Under the pieces are notes generated by a model. That model did not search any database and was not told where the DNA came from. It saw only the letters and a program-made list of their open reading frames with translations. Position numbers and translations under genes: made by a program. This document shows, in pieces, positions 23,461 through 31,912 of a stretch of DNA of 37,563 nt (the first letter of the stretch is position 1; each line of letters begins with the position of its first letter). The stretch is from Bacteroidales bacterium (GTDB taxonomy: Bacteria; Bacteroidota; Bacteroidia; Bacteroidales; M50B96): NCBI GenBank assembly GCA_021740905.1, contig JAIOYV010000066.1, forward strand, positions 1 to 37,563, given 5' to 3'.

Positions 23461-26274
23461 ATGAAGAGTATGAGGTTTTTAATCCTATTTTTATTGGCTG
23501 GATTCATTTCAGTCAGCAGTTATGCACAACAAACTGCCATGGAGCTTGACAATCCTTTGCCTGTCGATTCGAAGGTAAAAATTGGAAAGCTCGATAACGG
23601 AATGACTTATTATGTCCGCGCGAACAGCGAACCAGAAAACCGGGTGGAACTCACCTTGGTGGTAAAAGCCGGTTCGATTCTCGAAGACGAAGACCAGCTG
23701 GGTTTTGCCCACATGTGTGAGCACATGGCATTTAACGGCACCGAGAATTTCAAGAAACACGAGATTATTGAATATCTCGAATCTCTGGGGATGAAATTTG
23801 GCCCCGAAGTGAACGCCTATACCAGTTTTGATGAAACTGTATACGGTATAAAAGTTCCCCTCGACAGCATCGAATATCTCGATAAGGGCTTATTGGTATT
23901 GCACGACTGGGCAAGCGGTGTATCGTTCGAAGACGAAGAAATTGACAAAGAACGTGGCGTGATCCACGAAGAATGGCGGATGGGCCAGGGTGCCCAGGAA
24001 AGGATGATGCGCCAGTACCTTCCGGTTATGTTGCACAATTCTCGCTATGGCGAACGATTGCCAATTGGGAAGATGGAGGTAATCGATCATGGCGAGCGCG
24101 ATGCCCTGCGTAGGTTTTATGCCGATTGGTACCGCCCCGATTTAATGGCTGTGATTGCAGTTGGCGATTTCGATGCCGATGAAATTGTAAAGAAAGTGAA
24201 AGATTTGTTCTCAAAAATCCCGGTTAAGGAAAATCCCCGAGAAAGGGTTTATTATGAGGTACCAGATCACGACAATACCCTTGTTAAGGTGGTGACTGAC
24301 AAAGAAGCCCAGCAAACATTAATTCAACTTATTCACAAACACCCTACTTCGGTAACCAAAACAGTGGCCGATTACCGTGAGAATATCATACACAACCTAT
24401 ATAATGGTATGATCAATGCCCGCTTGCAAGAACTTACCCTCAGCGAAGATCCACCTTTTATTTATGGATTTTCGTATTACTCCAACTTCATTGGCCCTAA
24501 AGATGCGTATTCAAGCATGGCTATGACCAATTCGGATAAAATTGAAAGTGCACTGAAAGCCATTGTTACCGAAAACGAAAGGGTTAAAAAGTTTGGCTTT
24601 ACGGCTACTGAATTTGAGCGCGAGCAAAAATCGACCTTGCGGAACATGGAAAAAATGTACAACGAGCGCGACAAAGTGAAATCAGAATCGTACGTTAACG
24701 AATACAAACGTAATTTCTTGCCAACCCAGGAATCTATTCCAGGTATGGAATACGAATATGCCTTGTATCAAAAGTACGTACCTACCATTACACTTGAAGA
24801 AGTAAATGCCTTGGCCTCTAAATGGATTAGCGACAAAAACCGGGTACTGCTCTTGATGGCTCCCGAAAAAGAAGGCCAAACTTTGCCTACCGAAGAAGAA
24901 TTGTTGGCCATGTTAAATTCTGTGGATAAGAGTAAAATCGAAGCTTATGTTGACAAAGTATCAGACAAACCTCTTTTAGCCGATATGCCAACTCCAGGAA
25001 AAGTGGCCAAGACAAAGAAAAATAAAGACCTGGGATATGAAACATGGACCATGAAGAATGGCGCGAAAGTGGTAATCAAACAAACCGATTTCAAACAAGA
25101 CGAAATCCTGTTCCGTGCCTATAGTTTAGGTGGAAATTCTCTTTATGATCTAAAAGATGATATATCGGCAAGCATAGCGACCGACATTATCGACGAAAGT
25201 GGTATTGGCAGTTATGACAAAACAGAACTTGACAAATACCTTTCCGACAAAGTAGTACGAGTATCTCCATTCATCGACGAGTTGACCGAAGGATTTAATG
25301 GAAGTGCAGCCCCTGCCGACTTTGAGACCCTCCTTCAGCTTGTATATTTATATTTTACCAACCCACGACAAGACAAAACAGCTTTCAATTCCTACATTTC
25401 AAGAATGAAAGGGGTTTTGGAAAATCGTTCGGCCAGCCCCGAAAGTGCTTTCCAGGACACCATTCAGGTAACCATGGCATCGCACAACCCACGCCGCCAG
25501 CCAATGACAGCTGAGCGATTGGACGAAGCCGATTTCAAACAAGTAAACCGGATTTTCAAGCAACGATTTAGCGACCCAAGCAATTTCATATTCTACTTTG
25601 TTGGGAACATCGATCCCAAAGAAATGAAACCTTTGATTGAGAAATACATTGGTGGCCTGCCAATGGTCGAACGAAACGAGACCTGGAAAAACCTCCATAT
25701 TAATGCACCCAAAGGAATTGTCGAAAAAGTAGTGAAAAAAGGCTCCGAGCCCAAAAGTGTTGTGTACATGAAATACCATGGAAGTTTCGACTATACCTGG
25801 AAAAACCGTACCGACATCGATGTGCTCAGCGAAATCCTAACCACCAAATTGTTGGAAAGCATCCGCGAAGATGAGAGTGGTGTATATTCCATTGGCGCTT
25901 ACCCACAATCGGAGCATTTCCCCGAAAGCGAGTTTGGGATCACCATTTATTTTGGTTGTGCCCCCGACAATGTCGAAAAACTATCGAATGGGGTTTATGC
26001 CGAAATCGAAAAATTGAAAAAAGACGGTCCAAGCGAAGGTGATCTGAAAAAGGCCCAGGAAAAGAAATTACGCGAACGCGAAACCGGCTTGCGTGAAAAC
26101 CGTTTCTGGCTAGGTACCCTTCGCAATTTCGATTATCATGGAACCAACCCCGACGATTTAGGAAAATACAACGATTATGTAAAATCGCTTACTAGCGATC
26201 ATCTGAAAAAAGCCGCCAATGCCTATTTCTCGAAAGAAAACTTTGCAAAAATTGTTTTAATGCCTGAAGAATAA
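23461..26274 (+). CDS. M16-family (pitrilysin-type) zinc metallopeptidase
   Basis: A 937-residue exported peptidase with a signal peptide (FLILFLLAGFISVSSYAQ). The inverted zinc motif HxxEH is H84-M-C-E87-H88, and the distal glutamate lies in ERGVIHEEWR (about 165-173), so the first domain is catalytic. The second half (from about 510, DLGYETWTMKNGAKVVIKQTD) is the inactive M16 repeat that closes the chamber, giving the usual two-halves architecture of ~930 residues. Such enzymes degrade peptides; in Bacteroidota many are periplasmic. It has its own promoter and a good terminator, so it is monocistronic, although the next gene also encodes an exported protein. Confidence 0.93.
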   Translation: MKSMRFLILFLLAGFISVSSYAQQTAMELDNPLPVDSKVKIGKLDNGMTYYVRANSEPENRVELTLVVKAGSILEDEDQLGFAHMCEHMAFNGTENFKKHEIIEYLESLGMKFGPEVNAYTSFDETVYGIKVPLDSIEYLDKGLLVLHDWASGVSFEDEEIDKERGVIHEEWRMGQGAQERMMRQYLPVMLHNSRYGERLPIGKMEVIDHGERDALRRFYADWYRPDLMAVIAVGDFDADEIVKKVKDLFSKIPVKENPRERVYYEVPDHDNTLVKVVTDKEAQQTLIQLIHKHPTSVTKTVADYRENIIHNLYNGMINARLQELTLSEDPPFIYGFSYYSNFIGPKDAYSSMAMTNSDKIESALKAIVTENERVKKFGFTATEFEREQKSTLRNMEKMYNERDKVKSESYVNEYKRNFLPTQESIPGMEYEYALYQKYVPTITLEEVNALASKWISDKNRVLLLMAPEKEGQTLPTEEELLAMLNSVDKSKIEAYVDKVSDKPLLADMPTPGKVAKTKKNKDLGYETWTMKNGAKVVIKQTDFKQDEILFRAYSLGGNSLYDLKDDISASIATDIIDESGIGSYDKTELDKYLSDKVVRVSPFIDELTEGFNGSAAPADFETLLQLVYLYFTNPRQDKTAFNSYISRMKGVLENRSASPESAFQDTIQVTMASHNPRRQPMTAERLDEADFKQVNRIFKQRFSDPSNFIFYFVGNIDPKEMKPLIEKYIGGLPMVERNETWKNLHINAPKGIVEKVVKKGSEPKSVVYMKYHGSFDYTWKNRTDIDVLSEILTTKLLESIREDESGVYSIGAYPQSEHFPESEFGITIYFGCAPDNVEKLSNGVYAEIEKLKKDGPSEGDLKKAQEKKLRERETGLRENRFWLGTLRNFDYHGTNPDDLGKYNDYVKSLTSDHLKKAANAYFSKENFAKIVLMPEE

Positions 26275-26310
26275 TCAACAATACAAAATGCCTTTTGTGG
26301 CAAGAAAACG

Positions 26311-26343
26311 AAAAGAGCTGCCGGAAGGTGGCTCTTTTTTTTT
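26311..26343 (+). terminator. Rho-independent terminator after the M16 gene
   Basis: aaaagagctgcc (26311-26322) pairs with ggtggctctttt (26327-26338) around a GGAA tetraloop, with two G-T pairs, and T runs on to 26343. It lies 37 nt past the stop codon. Confidence 0.9.
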
Positions 26344-26400
26344 GCAGCGTTTTGGATCAAGGCTAAAATCTGTGTGAATACCACTCACAATTCTATTCTT

Positions 26401-26430
26401 TTTGAAAACTAAGCTTTTCATCTATTTTTG
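26401..26430 (+). promoter_or_regulatory. Promoter of the BNR-repeat gene
   Basis: TTTG at 26401-26404, an 18-nt spacer and TATTTTTG at 26423-26430. The predicted leader is about 70 nt. Confidence 0.7.
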
Positions 26431-26506
26431 TAAAATTGTACCAACTTTATTTCATTGTTGAAGAATGCACTTATACAGACAAAAAAAATAATTAAACTCA
26501 AGAACT

Positions 26507-29500
26507 ATGAAAATCAGAAATTTACTTTACTCGACTTTCCTTCTTTGTTTTATGCTTTTAGTCTCTATTCCTTTAATGGCACAAAAGGATATGGACACCA
26601 CAAACAAAAAACCTATCAATTCCGGTGTTTTATCGGGGTTGAAGTTCCGGTCAATAGGGCCATCAATGGTTTCTGGACGGATTATCGACTTGGCTGTGAA
26701 CCCAACAAACCCGAGCGAGTATTATGTAGCTGTGGCCTCTGGTGGAGTTTGGAAAACCGAAAATGCGGGGGTTACCTACAACCCAATTTTCGATGGGCAA
26801 GGCTCCTACTCCATTGGTTGTATAACGATCGACCCAAACAATCCCAATGTGGTTTGGGTTGGATCGGGCGAAAACAATAGTCAGCGCAGTGTATCGTATG
26901 GCGACGGGGTTTACAAATCGGAAGACGGAGGAAAAAACTGGACCAACATGGGCCTGAAAAAATCGGAGCACATCGCTAAAATTTATATCGACCCCCGAAA
27001 TTCCGATCATGTGTATGTTGCAGCCCAAGGCCCATTGTGGGGGCCAGGAGGAGACCGTGGTCTTTACAAAACCGAAGACGGTGGCAAAACATGGAAAGCT
27101 ATTCTTGAGATCAGTGAGAACACCGGAGTAACCGATTTGGTGGTCGATCCACGCAACCCGGATATTATGTATGCTGCCTCCTATCAACGTCGTCGGCATG
27201 TCTGGACACTCATTGATGGGGGTCCCGAAGCGGCTGTGTACAAATCGAAAGATGCTGGTAAAACCTGGAACAAGCTGGACAAGGGTTTGCCCGGAGGTGA
27301 ACTGGGAAGGATTGGTTTGGCCATTTCGCCCGTAAACCCCGACTATGTTTTTGCCTTGATCGAAGCTTCTGGCGATGTGGGTGGTTTCTATAAATCGACA
27401 AACCGTGGAGCCTCATGGGAAAAGGCTTCAAACTACAAAACAGTATCAGCGCAATACTACCAGGAAATTGTATGCGACCCCTTCGATGTAGACCGTATTT
27501 ATTTGCCCGACACCTGGACCAAAGTATCGGACGATGGTGGCAAGAACTGGCAAAACCTGGGCAACACCAGCCGTCATGTCGATGACCATGCTTTATGGGT
27601 AGACCCAACAGATGCCAACCATTATTTAATTGGAGGTGATGGTGGCCTCTACGAAAGTTATGATAAAGGAAAATTCTGGGATTTTAAAGCCAACCTTCCA
27701 CTTGGCCAGTTTTACCGGGTTTCGGTCGACAATACCAAGCCCTTCTATTTTGTGTATGGTGGAACCCAAGACAACAACAGCCTGGGTGGGCCGTCTCGAA
27801 CCACGAATGCCGCAGGGATTGTCAACGACGACTGGTTTATTACCAATGGAGGCGATGGCTACGAAACGGTTATCGACCCAGTTGATCCCAATATCGTGTA
27901 CACCCAATCGCAGTATGGAAACCTTCACCGGTTTAATAAAAAGACAGGTGAAACAATTTTCATTCAACCTGTTGAAGACAAAGGTGAAGATGCCTACCGA
28001 TGGAACTGGAACACACCGGTCATAATCAGCCCGCACAATCACAAACGCTTGTATTTTGCAGCCAACTTCTTGTTTCGCAGCGATGACCAGGGAAACACAT
28101 GGCAGAAAATTAGCCCCGACCTTACACGACAAATCGACCGAAGTACACTGAAGGTGATGGGGAAAATCCAATCGGTGGATGCTGTGGCCAAAGATGCTTC
28201 CACTTCGCAATATGGGAACATTGTTTCCTTAAGCGAATCGCCAGCAAAAGAAAACCTGGTGTATGTGGGAACCGACGATGGGCTGATCCAGGTTACTTCT
28301 GATGCAGGTAAGAACTGGCAAAAAATCGACAAAATAAAAGGTGTCCCGGAAATGACTTATGTAAGTTGTTTGTTGGCCTCACAGCATGATGCCAACACGG
28401 TTTTCGCTTCCTTCGATAATCGCAAACGCGCCGACTTCAAACCCTACCTAATGAAAAGTACCGATGCCGGAAAAAGCTGGAAACCTATCATCGGTGATTT
28501 ACCCGAAAACCTGCCCATCCATTCTATTCTTGAGGATCACCTAAACCCCAACCTTCTCTTTATCGGGACAGAATTCGGTGTCTATATTACCATTGATGGT
28601 GGCCAGAACTGGGTACAACTAAAGGCTGGTTTGCCCACAATTTGTGTGAAGGACATGGCTATTCAAAAACGCGAAAACGACCTGGTACTGGGAACATTTG
28701 GAAGGAGTTTTTACGTGCTTGACGATTATTCGCCCCTACGCGATTTATCCGAAGAATTGCTGAAAAACGAAGCCCATATTTTCCCCATTAAAGATGCTTT
28801 GATGTATATCGAAGATACTCCACTTGGAGGCCGGGGCAAAGGAAACCAGGGCGAGTCATACTTTACGGCACCGAATCCACCTCTTGGGGCCGTATTTACC
28901 TATTACTTGAAGGATAGCTACAAAACCAGAAAAGCAAAACGAAAAGAAGACGAGAAGAAAGCTGTTGAAGCCCAAACCGATGTCCGCTACCCCGACTGGG
29001 ACGAATTACGGGTAGAAGATCTGGAGAAAGACCCCTACTTGCTCTTTACCATTTTTGATGCAGATGGCGAAGTGGTTACCCGGATGAAAACAGCAGCAAC
29101 AAAAGGGGTCAGCCGGATTGTATGGAATTTCAGGTATGCACCAATAACTCCAGTCCAACTAAAGGAATCCGAATCTGATAGATGGTCCTATCCCAATCAT
29201 GGCATGTATGCATTGCCCGGCCAATATTATGTTTCCATGTCGAAAGTAGTGGACGATCAGGTCACAGAACTAGTCAGGAAACAGGCTTTTAAAGTAAAAA
29301 CGCTGGAATCGGAATATATTTCGATGGATAATATAAAAGCCCTGGCCGAATTTCAGCATAAACTGAACAAGCTTCGCCGGGTAACCCAGGCCACCATGAG
29401 CATTGCCAACGAAACCCAGAATCAAATCAAATTCATCAGGGCAGCAGTGGATGCAAGCCCGAAAGCTGGGAAAGAATTACGCGATCAGGCTAAAAAACTG

Positions 29501-29806
29501 GAGGATGAAATCATTGCCATCCAACTTGTCTTGCAGGGCGACAATACCAAAACCAGCCGCAACAGGGACATCCCTCCTACTTTTTACAACCGGGTTGAAT
29601 CCATAATTTATGGGCAATGGCGCACCTCAGGGCCACCTACACAAACACAGGAAAAGAGCTACCAAATTGCAAAGGAAGAATTTGAAGCCCTCTATATCCG
29701 CTTAAAAACTTTGGTTGAGAAAGACCTGAATTCAATGGAATCAAAACTCGAAGCCATAGAAGCACCCTATACACCGGGAAGGTTTCCGGTATGGGAAGTG
29801 GAGTAG
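26507..29806 (+). CDS. Large exported BNR/Asp-box (VPS10/sortilin-like) propeller protein
   Basis: A 1099-residue protein with a signal peptide (FLLCFMLLVSIPLMAQ). Residues about 45-740 hold at least ten Asp-box repeats, e.g. VYKSEDGGKNW (135-145), LYKTEDGGKTW, VYKSKDAGKTW, FYKSTNRGASW, LYESYDKGKFW, LFRSDDQGNTW, LMKSTDAGKSW and VYITIDGGQNW, as in sialidase/VPS10-type beta-propellers. A beta-sandwich of FlgD-Ig type follows (LLFTIFDADGEVVTRM) and then a helical segment (RRVTQATMSIANETQNQIKF onwards). Such genes are annotated as glycosyl hydrolase or sortilin-like; no catalytic residues can be assigned here, so a binding or scaffold role is equally possible. No T9SS tail is present, suggesting a periplasmic place or another export route. 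Confidence 0.85.
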   Translation: MKIRNLLYSTFLLCFMLLVSIPLMAQKDMDTTNKKPINSGVLSGLKFRSIGPSMVSGRIIDLAVNPTNPSEYYVAVASGGVWKTENAGVTYNPIFDGQGSYSIGCITIDPNNPNVVWVGSGENNSQRSVSYGDGVYKSEDGGKNWTNMGLKKSEHIAKIYIDPRNSDHVYVAAQGPLWGPGGDRGLYKTEDGGKTWKAILEISENTGVTDLVVDPRNPDIMYAASYQRRRHVWTLIDGGPEAAVYKSKDAGKTWNKLDKGLPGGELGRIGLAISPVNPDYVFALIEASGDVGGFYKSTNRGASWEKASNYKTVSAQYYQEIVCDPFDVDRIYLPDTWTKVSDDGGKNWQNLGNTSRHVDDHALWVDPTDANHYLIGGDGGLYESYDKGKFWDFKANLPLGQFYRVSVDNTKPFYFVYGGTQDNNSLGGPSRTTNAAGIVNDDWFITNGGDGYETVIDPVDPNIVYTQSQYGNLHRFNKKTGETIFIQPVEDKGEDAYRWNWNTPVIISPHNHKRLYFAANFLFRSDDQGNTWQKISPDLTRQIDRSTLKVMGKIQSVDAVAKDASTSQYGNIVSLSESPAKENLVYVGTDDGLIQVTSDAGKNWQKIDKIKGVPEMTYVSCLLASQHDANTVFASFDNRKRADFKPYLMKSTDAGKSWKPIIGDLPENLPIHSILEDHLNPNLLFIGTEFGVYITIDGGQNWVQLKAGLPTICVKDMAIQKRENDLVLGTFGRSFYVLDDYSPLRDLSEELLKNEAHIFPIKDALMYIEDTPLGGRGKGNQGESYFTAPNPPLGAVFTYYLKDSYKTRKAKRKEDEKKAVEAQTDVRYPDWDELRVEDLEKDPYLLFTIFDADGEVVTRMKTAATKGVSRIVWNFRYAPITPVQLKESESDRWSYPNHGMYALPGQYYVSMSKVVDDQVTELVRKQAFKVKTLESEYISMDNIKALAEFQHKLNKLRRVTQATMSIANETQNQIKFIRAAVDASPKAGKELRDQAKKLEDEIIAIQLVLQGDNTKTSRNRDIPPTFYNRVESIIYGQWRTSGPPTQTQEKSYQIAKEEFEALYIRLKTLVEKDLNSMESKLEAIEAPYTPGRFPVWEVE

Positions 29807-29955
29807 GTTAGTGATTGGAATCCACCTTCCCTAAAGCATCGGGCGGATGAAAATTGGGGTATTAAGGTGAGTCTGAACTATCAACTTACTAAGTCTCTTG
29901 AAGATGCTTTGTGAATTGGAAGTCACAAATTGTGATGAAAAGGTAAAAAGCTCTG

Positions 29956-30070
29956 CCAAGTGAAGGGGTGACTTGGAGTCGCCCCATCACTATTTCGGTA
30001 GGCTTTTCAGGCCGGGTTCAAAGATAAATAGTTGAGAAATGGGGAAATGATTATTGGGATGAAAAAGAGG
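29956..30070 (+). repeat. Dispersed palindromic repeat, copy A
   Basis: First of four related intergenic elements. It opens with a hairpin (tgaaggggtgac against gtcgccccatca, 29961-29990) and continues with ggcttttcaggcc, aaatagttgagaaatgggg and gattattgggatgaaa. The hairpin retains pairing although the bases differ from copy C. The rest of the 29807-30143 gap holds no gene or convincing terminator. Confidence 0.8.
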
Positions 30071-30143
30071 ATAAGCAAAAAAGACATTGATATTAAATCC
30101 TCGTCGGCGAAATAAACGAAGGATATCACTTCGTTGAATTATA

Positions 30144-30506
30144 TCAAGCCATTGCCTTCTTTTTAGAAAGCTTGGCGACATTCATAACCAGTTTGTATAC
30201 AGAAAGCGACTTGCTTTCCCGATAAAGAACATCTGGATCGAAGTCAAGAGCTTGCGATTGTGTTATCCCATTCAAATCGGTGTAACTTATTTCAACCGAA
30301 GGCCATTGTAAAGTACCGTCTTTTACAACTACATTTTCAAAATTTTCATATTCTTTCAATGGCATTATAAAGTTCCTACCACTTTCTTCCCATTTTTCAA
30401 ATTCGGGTTCGAGATCATTTACGCGAACCTCACCGGTAGTCCAACGGCAGGTAATTTTGAAAGGTTCAATCTTGATGATCTCAGTTATTCTTGGTAAGTC
30501 TTTCAT
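30144..30506 (-). CDS. DUF2442-type protein
   Basis: A 120-residue soluble protein. PRITEIIKIEPFKITCRWTTGEVRVNDLEPEFEKW and DGTLQWPSVEI...ALDFDPDVLYRES follow the DUF2442 pattern (a strand-rich start, then W/DG..xWP...LDPD.LY). These genes typically pair with DUF4160 and are proposed, not proven, to be toxin-antitoxin-like modules. Here the ATG overlaps the DUF4160 stop by four bases (ATGA, 30506-30503), so translation is coupled. The conserved D residue spacing after WP is longer than usual because of an insert (SYTDLNGITQSQ). The C-terminus KLSKKKAMA is basic. Confidence 0.75.
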   Translation of the reverse strand: MKDLPRITEIIKIEPFKITCRWTTGEVRVNDLEPEFEKWEESGRNFIMPLKEYENFENVVVKDGTLQWPSVEISYTDLNGITQSQALDFDPDVLYRESKSLSVYKLVMNVAKLSKKKAMA

Positions 30507-30740
30507 TTCAAGTCTGGATTAAATTGTTCGAAAATAACACGTAATGCATCCTGTTTGTCTGTTGCCCATTTTTTTACTTTTTTAAATTGCTTTGTTGGCA
30601 ATTCTCCTTTTTCAATACCCAAATCAGCAATTCGGATCATTGCTTCATACTCCCCATAGATGGCATGAAAATGAAATTGCAAAATGCTCGTTTGCATAAA
30701 TGTTGATCTTTACACCATCAACTATTTCTATTGTGGGCAT
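30503..30740 (-). pseudogene. DUF4160 protein, frameshifted
   Basis: Read from ATG at 30740 the frame gives MPTIEIVDGVKINIYANEH, the standard DUF4160 start, but the frame then breaks. The expected continuation HFHAIYGEYEA is found one frame over, read to 30503 (GELPTKQFKKVKKWATDKQD). One extra base near 30680 accounts for it. An open frame starting at 30697 contains only the second part. Either the gene is dead, or the base is a sequencing error, or a recoding event occurs. A TAnnTTTG box lies at 30786-30779, in keeping with the 30740 start. Its partner DUF2442 overlaps the 3' end. Confidence 0.75.
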
Positions 30741-30778
30741 ATCCTGTATGGTTTTTCGATTCACATACTTATCTCGTA

Positions 30779-30786
30779 CAAAAATA
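30779..30786 (-). promoter_or_regulatory. -7 box upstream of the DUF4160 gene
   Basis: TATTTTTG on the minus strand; the predicted leader to the ATG at 30740 is about 33 nt. No TTTG at the expected distance, so this is a partial match. Confidence 0.45.
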
Positions 30787-30903
30787 AGGGAATATTAGAA
30801 ATAACTGGAAATAACCCACAGATTTTTCAACTCCTTTTTCAGTAATTGAGATAATCTACTCTTATCTTTTTCAACACAAAAGAAGATTAGCTTGAAAATT
30901 TCT

Positions 30904-31063
30904 GCTAAGTGACGCGGTGACTCCGAGACCTCCCGACACTATTTTGGCAGGCTTTTCAGTCTGGGTTGAAAGATGAATAGTCGAAAAATGGGAAAATGAT
31001 TCTTGGGATGAAAGAATGGGGGTGAATTGGAGGACCTGGGCTGCAAGTCTGCGCCAGCGCGGG
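30904..31063 (+). repeat. Dispersed palindromic repeat, copy B
   Basis: Shares the core of copies A and C (gaatagtcgaaaaatggg, gattcttgggatgaaa) and, with copy C, the 3' part gcaagtctgcgccagcgcgg. The opening hairpin is degenerate here. A frame through the repeat on the minus strand is considered spurious. No real gene is supported between 30741 and 31122; the stretch 30741-30903 is otherwise AT-rich and empty. Confidence 0.8.
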
Positions 31064-31122
31064 TAATGGCTGTAGTCCGGTAGCAATACTTCCGCAGCCT
31101 TTTTCATTTGGTTTTTAGCCGC

Positions 31123-31215
31123 TTATTCATGCATCGAATGAATTGTTTTTTCAAGCACATAAATCCTCTTCTGAAAGGTAAGCGCGTAATCTCTTTTATC
31201 AATTCGTTTGTTCAC
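31123..31215 (-). CDS. Possible 30-residue peptide (GTG start)
   Basis: A GTG-initiated frame encodes VNKRIDKRDYALTFQKRIYV followed by LEKTIHSMHE. It starts 17 nt below the stop of the 49-residue partner of the PIN toxin. The composition is protein-like (amphipathic helix, balanced charges), but length and start codon are poor evidence. It may be a remnant of a longer gene. Confidence 0.25.
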   Translation of the reverse strand: MNKRIDKRDYALTFQKRIYVLEKTIHSMHE

Positions 31216-31231
31216 ATTTTCAAATCATTTC

Positions 31232-31381
31232 TCATGCAATTTTAATCTTTCCTTCCCTAACTTGTTTTAAGAATTCACGTTGTTCCTCGAATGTCATATT
31301 CGCCATTCTGGCTGCTAATTTCTCCTTAATTGAACGAAAGAATTGAACAGTATCAAATTTTTTTTCAGTCATTGTTTTCAT
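31232..31381 (-). CDS. 49-residue partner of the PIN-domain toxin
   Basis: Encodes MKTMTEKKFDTVQFFRSIKE and ends REGKIKIA. The protein looks helical and strongly charged. I recall very similar ~50-residue proteins directly after PIN-domain genes of this type in bacterial genomes; they are probably the antitoxins. The ATG lies 17 nt inside the end of the PIN frame (31365-31381), which is typical of coupled pairs. An internal ATG at 31372 is a possible alternative. It appears intact although the toxin gene is truncated, so it could survive as a solitary antitoxin. Confidence 0.65.
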   Translation of the reverse strand: MKTMTEKKFDTVQFFRSIKEKLAARMANMTFEEQREFLKQVREGKIKIA

Positions 31382-31721
31382 ATCTCACAAATTCTTTTGG
31401 TGAACGAATTTCAATCAACGGATAGCCGAATCGTAAATTGATTGAGTTAAATAACTTTATCTTGTCATAATTTACAATGTGCTTAAAATTCCAACTCACA
31501 AGCACATCAAGTCTGTTAACTGTTGCAATAGCAATATGGTAGGCATCATCAAGGCTTGCTTTTCCTAATACTTTTTCATTGATGTATGTGTCTGCCAGAC
31601 CTCTTGACTCTTCATCTAATTCAAGGTACTTTAGTTTAGTTTTCACACAAAGATAAACCAATTTGCGTTTGCAAGCGAATAAAGTTCCACAACAAAAGCA
31701 TTGAGTTGACCACCAATTCAA
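31365..31721 (-). pseudogene. PIN-domain (VapC-like) toxin, N-terminally truncated
   Basis: The last ~75 codons are a clean PIN C-terminus: ESRGLADTYI, GKASLDDAYHIAIATVNRLD, VLVSWNFKHIVNYDKI, LRFGYPLIEIRSPKEF. The family's first ~70 residues, which carry the first catalytic aspartate (LDTSV-type start), are missing. The first ~40 codons of the open frame (MNWWSTQCFCCGTLFACKR) do not resemble a PIN protein and are probably noncoding. The break lies close to repeat copy C (31739 on), suggesting that repeat-linked rearrangement removed the 5' half. A perfect -7 box (31655-31648) lies inside the frame. A ribonuclease lacking the first aspartate should be inactive. Confidence 0.75.
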
Positions 31722-31738
31722 TTACCTGGCCCTACCCT

Positions 31739-31897
31739 ACCAAATGACGGGGTGACTCCGAATTCACCCCGTCACTATTTCGAGAGGCTTTTCAGGTTGG
31801 GGTTTAAAAATGAATAGTTGAGAAATGGGGCAATGATTATTGGGATGAAAGGAGGTGGGTATGGAGGGCACGGGTTGCAAGTCCGCGCCAGCGCGGG
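31739..31897 (+). repeat. Dispersed palindromic repeat, copy C
   Basis: The best-preserved copy. It starts with a perfect 11-bp hairpin, tgacggggtga (31745-31755) against tcaccccgtca (31764-31774), then ggcttttcagg, gaatagttgagaaatgggg, gattattgggatgaaagg, and ends with a second hairpin ccgcgc/gcgcgg (31883-31896). A palindrome at each end suggests a mobile element moved in trans by a REP-type transposase; that is inference. Confidence 0.85.
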
Positions 31898-31912
31898 TTT
31901 TCCAGATGTCGA

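Noticed and set aside
29990-30181. Minus-strand open frame of 63 codons
   Set aside because: It overlaps repeat copy A and the DUF2442 3' end, has no family signature and no start context.
30871-31107. Minus-strand open frame of 78 codons
   Set aside because: It runs through repeat copy B in reverse; the equivalent frame in copy C is broken by stops, so it is repeat DNA and not a gene.
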